DNA of 14,449 bases from Pseudomonadota bacterium (GCA_018661145.1 JABJIU010000231.1:1-14449), one strand, 5' to 3'. Shown: positions 1-8,649, counted from the stretch's first letter. A program made the numbers and translations. Notes: generated by a model from the letters alone, not told the origin.

Positions 1-569
1 CAAAGAGTGCGAGCATTGGTCCCTTGAGCATCCAGCGTTCTGCGCTAGAGTGTGCCGTGACGTTTTCAGGTACCCGTTTTCGCTTTGTGAACACACACCT
101 CACGCACCTTTGTTCCGAGACGCGCGTGCCGCAGGCCCAGGAATTGCTGCGTATTCATAAAGAAGCGCCCCATGAAGGTCTGCCGGTGTGCGGTGCGATC
201 GAGGTCAACCCGCTTCGCGACGGCGGTGATTACTGGGCCGAGGGGTTGATGTCAGGAGAGGTGTCCCCCAATGCCGTGATGCTCGGTGACTTCAACTGCA
301 CTCCGGATACGCCCGAGTACGAACTCATCACGGGTCCCTTGTCGCCTTACGGCGGACGGGTAACCCATCCTTTGGGCTTTGTGGATGCGTGGGTGTATGC
401 CGGGGGAGACCCCGACGAGGGTTTTACTTCCGACGTCAAAAACGAACCTGCGCGTCTTGATTACGCCTTTGTCAGTGCGGGGCTTCGCGAACGTATCTCA
501 AGGTGCTGGGTCGACGACGTAGCCTCAGGTTCAGACCATCAGCCCGTCTGGCTGGAACTCGCCGACTGA
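1..569 (+). CDS. Endonuclease/exonuclease/phosphatase-fold family protein, 5' end missing
   Basis: The reading frame is open to the left edge, so this is the C-terminal part (about 188 residues) of a longer gene; the TTG at 24 is an internal leucine rather than a convincing start. The EEP (DNase I-like) metal-dependent phosphodiesterase fold is recognised from its ordered motifs: NTHL near the left edge, GDFN (metal-binding Asp and catalytic-site Asn) in the middle, RLDY, and the C-terminal SDHQPVW carrying the general-base His. The family includes nucleases, sphingomyelinases and inositol or nucleotide phosphatases. The insert between NTHL and GDFN and the lost N terminus prevent choosing a substrate. 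The stop lies 31 bases inside the end of the opposite-strand RND pump gene, so the two genes converge with overlapping 3' ends. Fold assignment is firm; substrate is unknown. Confidence 0.85.
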   Translation, partial: KSASIGPLSIQRSALECAVTFSGTRFRFVNTHLTHLCSETRVPQAQELLRIHKEAPHEGLPVCGAIEVNPLRDGGDYWAEGLMSGEVSPNAVMLGDFNCTPDTPEYELITGPLSPYGGRVTHPLGFVDAWVYAGGDPDEGFTSDVKNEPARLDYAFVSAGLRERISRCWVDDVASGSDHQPVWLELAD

Positions 570-3500
570 TCCTCAAGCGTTTCAGCGCCGGTTTGCCTTT
601 GCCGGCCAAAGATTGAGTGCTCATAGATCGTCAGTAATGACGGAATCAAGAACAGCACCAGCAGGGTCGCAAAAGCCAGGCCAAAGGCGATTGAGGTTGC
701 CATCGGGATTAGAAACTGCGCCTGCAAAGAGGTTTCAAAAAGCAGCGGTGTGAGTCCGGCGATGGTGGTGAGGGAGGTCAAGAGCACTGCGCGAAGGCGC
801 TGGCAGGCCGCTTCAATAACTGCGCTTTCGACCGCCATCCCCTTTCGTCGTAACTCCTTGTAGAACGTGACGAGAATGATCGAGTCGTTGATGACAATCC
901 CAGCCAGGCCGAAAAACCCGAACATCGAAAGAATGGTGAGATCGATTCCCATCAGCACGTGGCCCCAGATGGCGCCGATGAGCCCGAAGGGGATTACCAC
1001 CATGACGAGCAGCGGCCAGCCGTAGGAGCCGAACACCCAGGCCAGCACCAGATAAATCAGGATCAGCGCAACGAGTGCACCGCGCTTCATATCGGCAAGC
1101 GTTTCCCGCTGATCTGCTTGGCGGCCCTCAAAGGAAAACTTCACACTGTGGCGGGTTTCGAGCTCGCTTAAGGTGTTTGCCTTGAGATTGGCAATGATGC
1201 GGTTGTCGTTGTTGACGGTGTCATCGACGTCGCCGGTGACCGTTACCGCCAGTTTGCCCTCGACATGGCGGATCGAGTCAAAACCACGGCGCGGCGTCAT
1301 GTTGACGACATTATCGAACGGCACCGCACCGCCGCCCGGCAGCATGACTTCGAATTCTTCCAGACTGTTGATGCGGTTACGCTCGCTGTCCGGCAGCATC
1401 ACACGCACTTCGACCTCGTCTCCGTTATCCGCCATGACCTGTACCAACCGACCCTCGTATCCTGCCCGTAGCTGCTGACCAAGGCTCTCCACAGAAAGCC
1501 CCAGCGACTCACCGGTTGGGGTCAGCCGAAGAATGCGCTGCTCACGTCCGTAGGGCATGTTGTCTTCAACGCCCGAGACCCCGGGAATTTCATTCAATAT
1601 GTTCTTGAGATCGATCGCGGCGGATTTCACGCGCTCAAGGTTTGCCCCAATGATACGGACTTCAAGGTCTTGCCCCGGCGGTCCCGCAGTGGGTTCTTTA
1701 ATGGAAAGATTCTCAAGCCCTGCGGCTTTGGGAATCCGGGCGTGCCACTCACTGATGAACTGCCGGTTGCGAACGGATCTTTCATCGGGCTTGACGAGCT
1801 CCACCAACACTGAGCCAATGTTGTCACTGCGTCGTCTTTCCCAGTCACCACTTTCGCCAAGACCCTTGCGCGCGATGGCGGTGCGTACCAGGCCGCCGCC
1901 AAACTGTGCGTCGGTATCCCATGCGGCCTGTTGGATCTCTTCGAGATATTGTGTGACCCGAGACTCCGGGGTGCCTGAGACGAAGTCCACATTGGCGAAG
2001 AGGATCGGCCCTTCCGCAACCGGGAAGAAATTAAAGGCGATCCGCCCGCCTGCAACCCATCCAAAGGTGCTTGTCAGGATGGCAATCGCCAGCGCCACGG
2101 TCACCCAGCGGGCCCGGACACCGGCTTTCACCATCGGCCGGAAAACCCGTTCACGAAACCGCTCAAAACCGACGTCCAGCTTCTTGCGCAAACCCTTGGG
2201 CCGGTAACGGCCCATGCGCGCGAAGGTCCCCCGAAGATGTCCCGGCAGCACCAGAAAGGATTCGACCAGTGATGCAAGAATGACGCAGATGACGACAATC
2301 GGGATGGTGCGCAGGATCGAGCCAATGATCCCGCCGATAAGCAGCAACGGCATAAAGGCTGCAATGGTGGTGAGCGATGAAGACACCACCGGCGCCAGCA
2401 TCCGTCGGGCACCCCCTTCCGCCGAACTCAGCGCATCCTCACCCCGCTCGAAATGCGTGACCGCATCCTCCCCGACCACAATCGCGTCATCGACAATGAT
2501 GCCGAGTGTCATGATCAACCCGAACAGGCTGATCATATTTACCGAGCCCCCGTAGAGATACAAAATCCCAAGTGCTGCAAGAAAAGAAGTCGGGATGCCG
2601 ACCGTCACCCACCCGGCGGCGGGTGCATTGAGGAAAAAGTACAGAATCAGGATAACCAGCACCAGCCCCGAAAGGCCATTTTTCAGCAGCAAGTGGATAC
2701 GATCCTGAATGTACTCCCACCTTTCATCGTAGATATGCAGACTGATCCCCGGGGGCAGGCTGGGTCCGGTTTCTTTTACCCAGCGGCGCAGAACCTGCGC
2801 GGACTCCAGACTGTCTGCATCTCGGGTTCGGGAGAGCCGCATCTCAACCGCTGGTTGGCCACGAAAACGGACTTCAGTCTGAGCGTTTTTTGGGCGTCGG
2901 CTGATGGTTGCGATATCCCCCAGCGTTAACAGTCTGCCGTCCTGGGCCACAACTATGGGCAGGTCGGTAAAGGCAAATTCACGTCGGCGCTGATCCTTGA
3001 ATCGCAACTGCAGGGCGGACTCTCCCCGGCCGATGATACCGACCGGCAGATCACGGGAGGCAGCCGCGATCTTTCGGCTGATCTCCTCAAGAGTCAGGCC
3101 GAGTTCACGCAGGGTGCCCGGAGAAATCTGGATCGCAATTTCTTCTTCGGGCAGCCCATAGACCCGGATATGGGAGATGCCCTGCTCGAGCAGTTCCCGT
3201 TCGAACTGGTTCACCAGAGCGCGCAGCCCGCGCGGGTCGTCGGGTCCGCTGACCAGAAGGCTCGCGACAAGCTCGTGATTAATGATTCGTGAGATCTCTG
3301 GGCTTTCTGCCCCGTCAGGCAGGCTGGTCACGAGGTCGACCCGCTCTTTAACATCGTCCAGTGCCGGACCCATGTCTGTGTTTTCGCGAAACTCCAGGGT
3401 GATCAGTGACTGGCCGTCAACCGATAGCGAGGCGAGTTCCTTGACGTTGTCGATGCCCTTGAGCTCACGCTCCAGCGGATCGGTCACGAGAGTCTCAAGG

Positions 3501-3679
3501 TCTTCCGCGCTCGCTCCCGGCCAGGTCACGCGGACTGAGACAAAGTCGATGTCGAAACTGGGGAAGAACTGGGTGTTGAGTTGGGACAACCCCCACAGCC
3601 CTGAGATCATCATCATGGCCATCAGCAGGTTGGCCGCGACCGGATGACGGGCAAAGACAGCGAGGACGGAGCTCTTCAC
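539..3679 (-). CDS. RND-family multidrug efflux permease (AcrB-like inner-membrane subunit)
   Basis: 1046 residues, the normal length for an HAE-type RND pump that exports drugs or other amphiphiles using the proton gradient. Expected layout: TM1 at about 14-36, first periplasmic porter loop to about 330, TM2-6 about 335-480, TM7 about 525-545, second periplasmic loop to about 865, TM8-12 about 868-1020. The TM4 motif GIIVDDAIVV carries the proton-relay pair Asp397-Asp398. The residue aligned with AcrB Lys940 in TM10 is Asn931 (motif GIVINDSIILV), so the usual Asp-Asp-Lys relay is altered. The start is GTG; it gives an N terminus ending in FARHPVAANLLM, typical of the family, with no good ribosome-binding site. 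It follows the adaptor gene after 8 bases, so the pair is an operon. No TolC-like gene is adjacent, implying a shared outer-membrane channel. Substrate is not predictable. Confidence 0.95.
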   Translation of the reverse strand: MKSSVLAVFARHPVAANLLMAMMMISGLWGLSQLNTQFFPSFDIDFVSVRVTWPGASAEDLETLVTDPLERELKGIDNVKELASLSVDGQSLITLEFRENTDMGPALDDVKERVDLVTSLPDGAESPEISRIINHELVASLLVSGPDDPRGLRALVNQFERELLEQGISHIRVYGLPEEEIAIQISPGTLRELGLTLEEISRKIAAASRDLPVGIIGRGESALQLRFKDQRRREFAFTDLPIVVAQDGRLLTLGDIATISRRPKNAQTEVRFRGQPAVEMRLSRTRDADSLESAQVLRRWVKETGPSLPPGISLHIYDERWEYIQDRIHLLLKNGLSGLVLVILILYFFLNAPAAGWVTVGIPTSFLAALGILYLYGGSVNMISLFGLIMTLGIIVDDAIVVGEDAVTHFERGEDALSSAEGGARRMLAPVVSSSLTTIAAFMPLLLIGGIIGSILRTIPIVVICVILASLVESFLVLPGHLRGTFARMGRYRPKGLRKKLDVGFERFRERVFRPMVKAGVRARWVTVALAIAILTSTFGWVAGGRIAFNFFPVAEGPILFANVDFVSGTPESRVTQYLEEIQQAAWDTDAQFGGGLVRTAIARKGLGESGDWERRRSDNIGSVLVELVKPDERSVRNRQFISEWHARIPKAAGLENLSIKEPTAGPPGQDLEVRIIGANLERVKSAAIDLKNILNEIPGVSGVEDNMPYGREQRILRLTPTGESLGLSVESLGQQLRAGYEGRLVQVMADNGDEVEVRVMLPDSERNRINSLEEFEVMLPGGGAVPFDNVVNMTPRRGFDSIRHVEGKLAVTVTGDVDDTVNNDNRIIANLKANTLSELETRHSVKFSFEGRQADQRETLADMKRGALVALILIYLVLAWVFGSYGWPLLVMVVIPFGLIGAIWGHVLMGIDLTILSMFGFFGLAGIVINDSIILVTFYKELRRKGMAVESAVIEAACQRLRAVLLTSLTTIAGLTPLLFETSLQAQFLIPMATSIAFGLAFATLLVLFLIPSLLTIYEHSIFGRQRQTGAETLEDQSASSSQTG

Positions 3680-3687
3680 CTTATGAC

Positions 3688-4935
3688 TCAGTCGCGCAAC
3701 GAGATGACTTCGACGCTGAGACCTTCGACGGCGTTGGGTAACTGGTTCGCAAGAAGAGTATCGCCTGCCTCAAGCGCGCTGCCTCGGAAGAGGCTCCAGG
3801 TACCCCATTCTCCGTTTCGGTAGCCGCCGACCCGCTGAAGCCGAACCCGTTCCAGTCGGTCGTCACGGATACGATAGGCCGAATCGGCGCCATAGATTGC
3901 AGTTGCGGGCAAAGCGAAGACGCCTGTCTGGGGGGGTAGGGTAACGAGTACCGCCATCGTCCTGCCGAGCTCCAGTGGCGGCCGGTCATTTGAAAACCCG
4001 AAGAACGCATCAACGCCGCCCTCGCCGGATTCGATCTTTGCCGAAAGCCGTGTCAATTCAAGTGCAAACTCCCCACCCTCCATCATTGCGGTAGCGCTGA
4101 TGGTGACCCCATCGGCAAGGCTTTGCCGGATTGTGCGCAGGTGACGGTTGGGCACTTGGGCCCGGACTTCGGTGGCGGTGGTGTCAAACAGGTCAACGAG
4201 GCGGTCTCCCGGATGCACACGGTCTCCCGGGGATACGTGTACCGCGGTGATTCTTCCGGCAAAGGGAGCCGTCACCCGTACTCGCTCAAGGTCCCTGGTA
4301 GCCCGGTCGCGTTGTGCCGCAGCCTGCTGACGGCGGGCCTGCAGTTGGGCGAGACGGGGAGGATGGTCTTCAATTGCGTAGCGGCGGCTGGAAAGACTCA
4401 GGGTCTGGCGTGCAACGGCTTCGCGAGCGTTGTCGACATTCGCCTGTGATCCTGCCTGGGTCTGCGCCAGTTTTTCAGCACGTTGCAGTGCGCTTTGGGT
4501 CAGGGCCAGCAGTTGTTGCTCTTGTGTCAACGCGGCGAGGTCGTTGCGGTAGCGGCTATTTTCGCTTCTTATACGGGCTTCGATTTCTGCAAGTTCGGCC
4601 TGTCGCTGTGACAGTGCCGAAGTGGCGTCCATGTCGTCCAACTGCAGCAGGACTTCGCCCTGACGAACAGCCTGTCCCACTAGCGCAAAAGAGGCACCGA
4701 CGTCGGTTGATAGCGCTGAGCGGATGCGGGATTCGGTCGGAGACTCCACACGTCCGTACAGCCGGACCGTTGGACGCAGTTCCTTAAACTGCACCCGCAC
4801 CGCCTCGACCGGCCAGCGGCGTTCGGTGACCACCGTCGGCACTTCTTCGGGCCCCGAAGATTTGAGCTGCATAAAAAGTACAACACCGGCTCCGACGAGC
4901 AGCAATGGCAGCAGAAATCGAAAGATTTTTCGCAT
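3688..4935 (-). CDS. Efflux RND periplasmic adaptor subunit (HlyD/MFP family)
   Basis: 415 residues. This is the membrane fusion protein that would link the downstream RND permease to an outer-membrane channel. A hydrophobic segment at about 7-23 without a lipobox cysteine suggests an uncleaved inner-membrane anchor or signal peptide. The barrel-sandwich (lipoyl-like) domain is split: the first half around 70-100 and the second around 220-250, containing VTAPFAGRIT and the turn SPGDRVHPGD. Between them residues about 105-215 are rich in Gln, Ala, Arg and Leu with heptad character, the alpha-helical coiled-coil hairpin. The beta-barrel and membrane-proximal domains follow. The ATG start is preceded by no clear Shine-Dalgarno sequence. 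Spacing of 8 bases to the pump gene implies co-transcription. The gap of 80 bases to the methyltransferase upstream contains no convincing promoter, so read-through from there is possible. Confidence 0.93.
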   Translation of the reverse strand: MRKIFRFLLPLLLVGAGVVLFMQLKSSGPEEVPTVVTERRWPVEAVRVQFKELRPTVRLYGRVESPTESRIRSALSTDVGASFALVGQAVRQGEVLLQLDDMDATSALSQRQAELAEIEARIRSENSRYRNDLAALTQEQQLLALTQSALQRAEKLAQTQAGSQANVDNAREAVARQTLSLSSRRYAIEDHPPRLAQLQARRQQAAAQRDRATRDLERVRVTAPFAGRITAVHVSPGDRVHPGDRLVDLFDTTATEVRAQVPNRHLRTIRQSLADGVTISATAMMEGGEFALELTRLSAKIESGEGGVDAFFGFSNDRPPLELGRTMAVLVTLPPQTGVFALPATAIYGADSAYRIRDDRLERVRLQRVGGYRNGEWGTWSLFRGSALEAGDTLLANQLPNAVEGLSVEVISLRD

Positions 4936-5015
4936 CGATACGGTTTAAAGCAAATTCCACACGATTCTAACGGTTGCCGTGAACGGCCCGTGTAGAGCCG
5001 CTACCGGATCGCGTC

Positions 5016-5849
5016 TCAAAGTTTTTGTGCAGAGGAGAAAGTCAGTTGCCCGATACTTTGCCGCTTGGCGTCGTGGTGCCGCATGAAGGAGTCAAGTTCG
5101 CCAGCCTCAGCGAGTCGGGCTGCCTCCTTGAGCGCGGTTTTAAGTTCATCCGGGGTCGCCAGCGCCCAGATGGAATCGCCGTTGCGCCAGTTTGGATCGA
5201 AAACGCCCTCGGCGCTGAAGTAGGAAGCATCCTGCATCACGATTTTGGCGTCCACGGTATGCTTTGTCTGGCCGAAGCCGGCTGCCTGGAGCAGTTCGGC
5301 GATTACCGTGGGATCGCAGGTGCGCCGGCAGATGTGCTCGATCGCATTGGGAATCAATTGATAGAACCAGAATCCCGATCTCAGCTGCGCATGGCTGCAG
5401 CTGTTGATGACGATCATGCCTTTGGGTTTGAGTACCCGGGCGAATTCCGCGAACACCCGTTGATGCCCGGGCCAGTGCTTTTCCGGATCATCCGCCACAT
5501 GATGCAGAACCTGGTTGACCATAATGGCGTCAACGCTTTGGCTGTCTATCGGTAATGCCTCAAGCGAGGCCTGATGGAAAACAAGACGCCCTGATCCCGT
5601 CTCGGCGCGCAGTTTCTCTTTGGCTGCACCCAGCATGGCCTCGTTAAGATCAACCGCCGTGATCTGGGCAACATCCTTGATGAGCGCCGCAGTGTATTGC
5701 CCGGTTCCGCAGCCTGCATCGAGCAACATCTGGGCTTCGAGCGGCACGGTGTTTGTCGACAATACTGCGCGGATGACTTCGAGCCCTTGAGGGGGGCGAG
5801 TCGTGTCGTAGCTCGCACTGGTCTTGGAATAGTTTTCGTAGCTGCTCAT
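5016..5849 (-). CDS. Class I SAM-dependent methyltransferase
   Basis: 277 residues with a Rossmann-like methyltransferase domain of the Methyltransf_11/25 type. Motif I is DAGCGTGQY (Asp44 to Tyr52) for S-adenosylmethionine binding, followed by the acidic residue ending strand 2 in ITAVDLN (Asp67). Motif IV is DAIMVNQVLHH (about 107-117), and the post-motif strand carries RVLKPKGMIVIN. The C-terminal 80 residues carry family-specific helices that I cannot link to a substrate; small-molecule, lipid or quinone methylation are all open. It starts at ATG without a clear ribosome-binding site. A candidate sigma-70 promoter lies just upstream. It sits upstream of the efflux adaptor on the same strand, but the 80-base gap and unrelated function make a shared role only a guess. 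Family is secure, substrate unknown. Confidence 0.9.
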   Translation of the reverse strand: MSSYENYSKTSASYDTTRPPQGLEVIRAVLSTNTVPLEAQMLLDAGCGTGQYTAALIKDVAQITAVDLNEAMLGAAKEKLRAETGSGRLVFHQASLEALPIDSQSVDAIMVNQVLHHVADDPEKHWPGHQRVFAEFARVLKPKGMIVINSCSHAQLRSGFWFYQLIPNAIEHICRRTCDPTVIAELLQAAGFGQTKHTVDAKIVMQDASYFSAEGVFDPNWRNGDSIWALATPDELKTALKEAARLAEAGELDSFMRHHDAKRQSIGQLTFSSAQKL

Positions 5850-5879
5850 TATCTGCAGTAGTATTGCCTGAGACGCTCA

Positions 5880-5908
5880 AATCTAGCCGACCCGGTAAGT
5901 GAAGACAA
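5880..5908 (-). promoter_or_regulatory. Candidate sigma-70 promoter for the methyltransferase gene
   Basis: On the minus strand TTGTCT (5903-5908) and TAGATT (5880-5885) are separated by exactly 17 bases. Each hexamer matches four of six consensus positions. Transcription would begin near 5873, giving a leader of about 24 bases before the ATG at 5849. No comparable promoter was found for the divergent SRAP gene in the same strip. The call rests on pattern alone. Confidence 0.4.
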
Positions 5909-5935
5909 CGAAACCGCAATGCCTGCCCGTTCCCA

Positions 5936-6619
5936 ATGTGCGGTCGATTTGACCGGCACCGTCCGGTATCGGATTTCCTGGAGGTAATCGATGCCCCGGA
6001 CCTCATCGTCCAAAGCAACGATTCCGTCGCGCCGAGTTATAACGTGGCACCCTCGCGTGCGGCTGCGGTGGTGTGCGCTACCGATACCGGCCCGGGTCTA
6101 AGGTCCCTGACCTGGGGATTTGTGCCGGCCTGGGCAAAAAATCCCAAGATGCCAAAACCAATCAATGCAAGAGCCGAGACGCTGCACCAAAAGCCGATGT
6201 TCCGCGACGGCTTTCGCACTAGCCGATGCCTGGTGCTTTGCGACGGCTATTTTGAATGGCAGCGCCATGCGGACGGCACTAAGCAGCCTTTTTACATCAC
6301 GCTTGAGGACGGTGCGCCATTTGTGATGGCGGGCCTCTGGGCCCGTAACATTACTCTGACAGCGCAGCCCATTGAGAGTTTCTGTGTGATCACCACCGAG
6401 GCCAGCGAGTTCTGTCGGGACATACATCCACGCATGCCCATGATTCTTGACCACACACATCATCAGGAGTGGCTCAAAGATTCTTCACTGGATCTGGACA
6501 CGGCAACTGCGATGATTCGGCCAAATTCGCAACGCTTGCGCTTGTCGCCCGTCAGCCGCTTCGTCAACAGCCCCGCAAATGACAGCCCGCAGTGCATCTC
6601 ACCGATTTCCCAAGCATGA
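5936..6619 (+). CDS. yedK: SRAP-family protein (abasic-site crosslinking, YedK/HMCES homologue)
   Basis: 227 residues. SRAP proteins protect single-stranded DNA by forming a thiazolidine crosslink between the N-terminal cysteine and an abasic site. The start is fixed by biology: the protein begins MCGRF, so Cys2 becomes the N-terminal nucleophile after methionine removal. Other active-site residues are in place: Asn36 in YNVAP, Glu81 in NARAETL, and His164 in HPRMP. The motifs WGFVPAW (60-66), CDGYFEW (102-108) and the glycine-rich strand FVMAGLW (129-135) are typical. Length matches the family (about 220-230). There is no obvious Shine-Dalgarno sequence and no LexA-type SOS box upstream, so the SOS link in the family name is not supported here by a visible operator. 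Its stop overlaps the start of the next gene as ATGA. Confidence 0.95.
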   Translation: MCGRFDRHRPVSDFLEVIDAPDLIVQSNDSVAPSYNVAPSRAAAVVCATDTGPGLRSLTWGFVPAWAKNPKMPKPINARAETLHQKPMFRDGFRTSRCLVLCDGYFEWQRHADGTKQPFYITLEDGAPFVMAGLWARNITLTAQPIESFCVITTEASEFCRDIHPRMPMILDHTHHQEWLKDSSLDLDTATAMIRPNSQRLRLSPVSRFVNSPANDSPQCISPISQA

Positions 6620-7542
6620 GCAATTCCCCGGACGCCATGCCAACACAGCCGATCGCCATCGTTGGCGGCACGGGTTTTGTCGGACGTCACCTCTGTGCGC
6701 GGCTGTTGTCGCAGGGTCACCGGGTCACGATTTTCACCCGCCGGTTATCCGGCGATCTCGCGGCAAGGCTGGCTCCGGCAGATGTTGTCGAAGTGGATAC
6801 CGAGTCGGCCGAGGATTGTGTCAATGTCCTGACGGGACACCGCGCGCTCATCAACCTTGCCGGGATTCTTCACGAATCACGCGCGCAGCGCTTTCAGTCG
6901 GTGCATGCAGAACTGCCGGCTCGGCTCGCGCAGGCCTGCGCAAGTGCGGGTGTCCAACACTATTTGCACATGAGCGCGCTCCGGGCGGACATGAAAGATC
7001 CGCCAAGTGTTTATCTGAGATCAAAAGCCCGAGGCGAAGAGGAGGTGAACGCCGCCTCCGAGTCTCTAGCAGTCGATATTTTCAGGCCGTCGATTATCTT
7101 CGGCGCGGGCGACAATTTCTTCGGACAGTTCGCGGGCATGCTGCGCTGGCTACCGGTGTTTCCGCTGGTGTGTCCGGACGCGAAGTTCGCCCCGGTGTGG
7201 GTGGATGATGTGACCCAGGCTTTTGCCAGCGTATTGGCAGGCGACACTGCTCCGGGTGTCCGCCGCTTCCACGATCTTTGCGGCCCGAAGACCTACACGT
7301 TTCGCGAGTTGATCGAATTCACGGTGTCAGTGATTGGAAAGCGCCGGCTGATTATCGGCGTGCCGGATTGGGCAGCCCGGCTTCAGGGCCTGGTTTTGCA
7401 GCAGCTTCCCGATCCGCTCTTTACGCTCGATAACTATTACTCACTTCAGGTGTCCAGCACCTGTGATTGCAACGCTCTGCTTTCTTTGGGTGTTCAGCCG
7501 AGCGCGCTCGAGACTGTGATGACACCGTTACTCTCGCGGTGA
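6616..7542 (+). CDS. Complex I NDUFA9-subunit-like NAD(P)-binding SDR protein
   Basis: 308 residues from the chosen start. This is an atypical short-chain dehydrogenase of the group related to the mitochondrial complex I accessory subunit NDUFA9; bacterial members usually have no assigned reaction. The nucleotide-binding turn GGTGFVG is at 17-23. Other landmarks are LINLAGIL (78-85), HMSAL (118-122) and Tyr133-x3-Lys137, so the catalytic-type YxxxK is kept. RPSIIFG and a later FAPVWVDDV segment are typical of the group. The ATG at 6616 shares four bases (ATGA) with the stop of the SRAP gene, pointing to translational coupling. An ATG at 6637 is an alternative start, and the in-frame GTG at 6592 is less likely. 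The downstream neighbour gpsA is convergent. Role in respiration is inferred only from family name. Confidence 0.85.
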   Translation: MSNSPDAMPTQPIAIVGGTGFVGRHLCARLLSQGHRVTIFTRRLSGDLAARLAPADVVEVDTESAEDCVNVLTGHRALINLAGILHESRAQRFQSVHAELPARLAQACASAGVQHYLHMSALRADMKDPPSVYLRSKARGEEEVNAASESLAVDIFRPSIIFGAGDNFFGQFAGMLRWLPVFPLVCPDAKFAPVWVDDVTQAFASVLAGDTAPGVRRFHDLCGPKTYTFRELIEFTVSVIGKRRLIIGVPDWAARLQGLVLQQLPDPLFTLDNYYSLQVSSTCDCNALLSLGVQPSALETVMTPLLSR

Positions 7543-7556
7543 GTCAGGAAGACGCG

Positions 7557-7594
7557 AATCGATAAGACGCGCCCGGAAATCCGGGCGGTCGATT
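7557..7594. terminator. Nested inverted repeat between convergent genes, possible bidirectional terminator
   Basis: The inner stem CGCCCGG (7570-7576) pairs with CCGGGCG (7581-7587) around the loop AAAT. An outer pair AATCGA (7557-7562) and TCGATT (7589-7594) encloses it with an asymmetric bulge. It sits 15 bases after the SDR stop and 12 bases after the gpsA stop, so it could end both transcripts. Neither strand has a strong T-run after the inner stem, so efficient intrinsic termination is uncertain. Confidence 0.45.
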
Positions 7595-7605
7595 TGGAAG
7601 GGTTG

Positions 7606-8616
7606 TCAGCCCTCGGTCCGAGCCTCCCGGGAAAGCAGCGCGGTTACAGCATGTTCAGGATTCAGCCCCTCAAAAACGATTCGGTAGACCTGTTCACTGA
7701 TTGGCATCTCGACACCGAGCGCCTTGCTTTGCCGATAGAGTTCGCGCGCGGTATTGATTCCTTCAGCCTCCTGGCCGATGGTTTTCAGCGCCTGGGAGAT
7801 ATCCTGACCCTGACCGATGGCAAGGCCCACGCGTCGGTTTCGGGACTGGTCATCAGTACAGGTCAGTATCAAGTCACCCAAACCCGTTAGGCCCATGAAG
7901 GTGTCGGCACGCCCACCAAGTGCTTGACCCAGGCGGGCCAACTCAGCAAGCCCTCGTGTGATGAGCGCCGCCCGGGCGTTGGCTCCGAATCCAAGCCCAT
8001 CGCTTATGCCCGCAGCAATAGCCATCACATTCTTGATCGCACCACCGAGTTGGACACCCCGCAAGTCGGTGCTCGTGTAGACCCGGGTGTGCCGGTCGCG
8101 GAACCAGGCCGCAACGATGTCAGCGTCTTCATGCTGTTCTGCGGCGACGGTCAGCGCGCTAGGAAGTCCCCGAGCCACTTCCCCCGCAAAACTCGGACCG
8201 GAAACGACGGCCGGGATGGCGCTTTTTGCCATGACTTCATCAAATACGTCGCTCAGCAAAAGCGAGGTATCGGGCTCAAAACCTTTGGTCCCCCAGCAGA
8301 TATAGCGGCGCTCGTCACCCAGCAATTGTGTTTTCAACCGCGTCAGCACGTCACGAAATGCGTGGCTCGGAACTGCGAGGACCAGATGAGTTGCTTTTGC
8401 TGCCTCTACAAAATCATCTGATGGCGTTACCCATTCATCGAGCGGAATGCCGGGAAGGTAAGCTTCATTCGTTGCGCTCTGGGCCATCGCTTGCGCATGG
8501 CCAGGCTCGCCGCTCCACAACAGTGTCTGTTGTTTACAGCGCCCCAAGAGCAGGGCCAAAGCGGTGCCCCAGGAACCTGCTCCGATCACAGCGACACGAT
8601 AGGGCGAAGCGCTCAC
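7606..8616 (-). CDS. gpsA: NAD(P)H-dependent glycerol-3-phosphate dehydrogenase
   Basis: 336 residues, the usual length. It reduces dihydroxyacetone phosphate to sn-glycerol-3-phosphate in the cytosol, supplying the phospholipid backbone. The dinucleotide-binding loop is GAGSWGTAL (12-20). Lys111 in CWGTKGFEPDT and the catalytic Lys195 in GGAIKNVMAIAAG are present, as are VSGPSFAGEVARG (138-150), GFGANARAAL and GLGDLILTCT. The start codon is GTG, since no ATG occurs nearby upstream and the protein begins only a few residues before the Rossmann strand. No clear Shine-Dalgarno sequence precedes it. It lies 45 bases downstream of secB, an arrangement shared with E. coli and pseudomonads; the gap and the secB stop codon form a perfect hairpin. 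Confidence 0.97.
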   Translation of the reverse strand: MSASPYRVAVIGAGSWGTALALLLGRCKQQTLLWSGEPGHAQAMAQSATNEAYLPGIPLDEWVTPSDDFVEAAKATHLVLAVPSHAFRDVLTRLKTQLLGDERRYICWGTKGFEPDTSLLLSDVFDEVMAKSAIPAVVSGPSFAGEVARGLPSALTVAAEQHEDADIVAAWFRDRHTRVYTSTDLRGVQLGGAIKNVMAIAAGISDGLGFGANARAALITRGLAELARLGQALGGRADTFMGLTGLGDLILTCTDDQSRNRRVGLAIGQGQDISQALKTIGQEAEGINTARELYRQSKALGVEMPISEQVYRIVFEGLNPEHAVTALLSREARTEG

Positions 8617-8649
8617 GGTATTTGACGAGTTGGGCGACTGCTTGGCGCT

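Noticed and set aside
1557..2207. Rightward open frame of 216 codons opposite the RND pump gene
   Set aside because: It is antisense to a clear RND transmembrane and porter sequence, has Arg/Ser/Pro-rich composition typical of shadow frames in GC-rich DNA, and shows no domain.
4976..4987. GCCGT-GA-ACGGC inverted repeat between methyltransferase and adaptor genes
   Set aside because: The loop is too small for the full stem and no T-run follows, so I do not call a terminator.
5025..5555. Rightward open frame of 176 codons opposite the methyltransferase
   Set aside because: The opposite strand has all class I methyltransferase motifs; this frame has no recognisable domain or start signal.
5850..5935. 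SOS (LexA) box upstream of the SRAP gene
   Set aside because: I searched for CTGT-N8-ACAG-like sequence and found none; only a short TGAG-ACG-CTCA palindrome is present.
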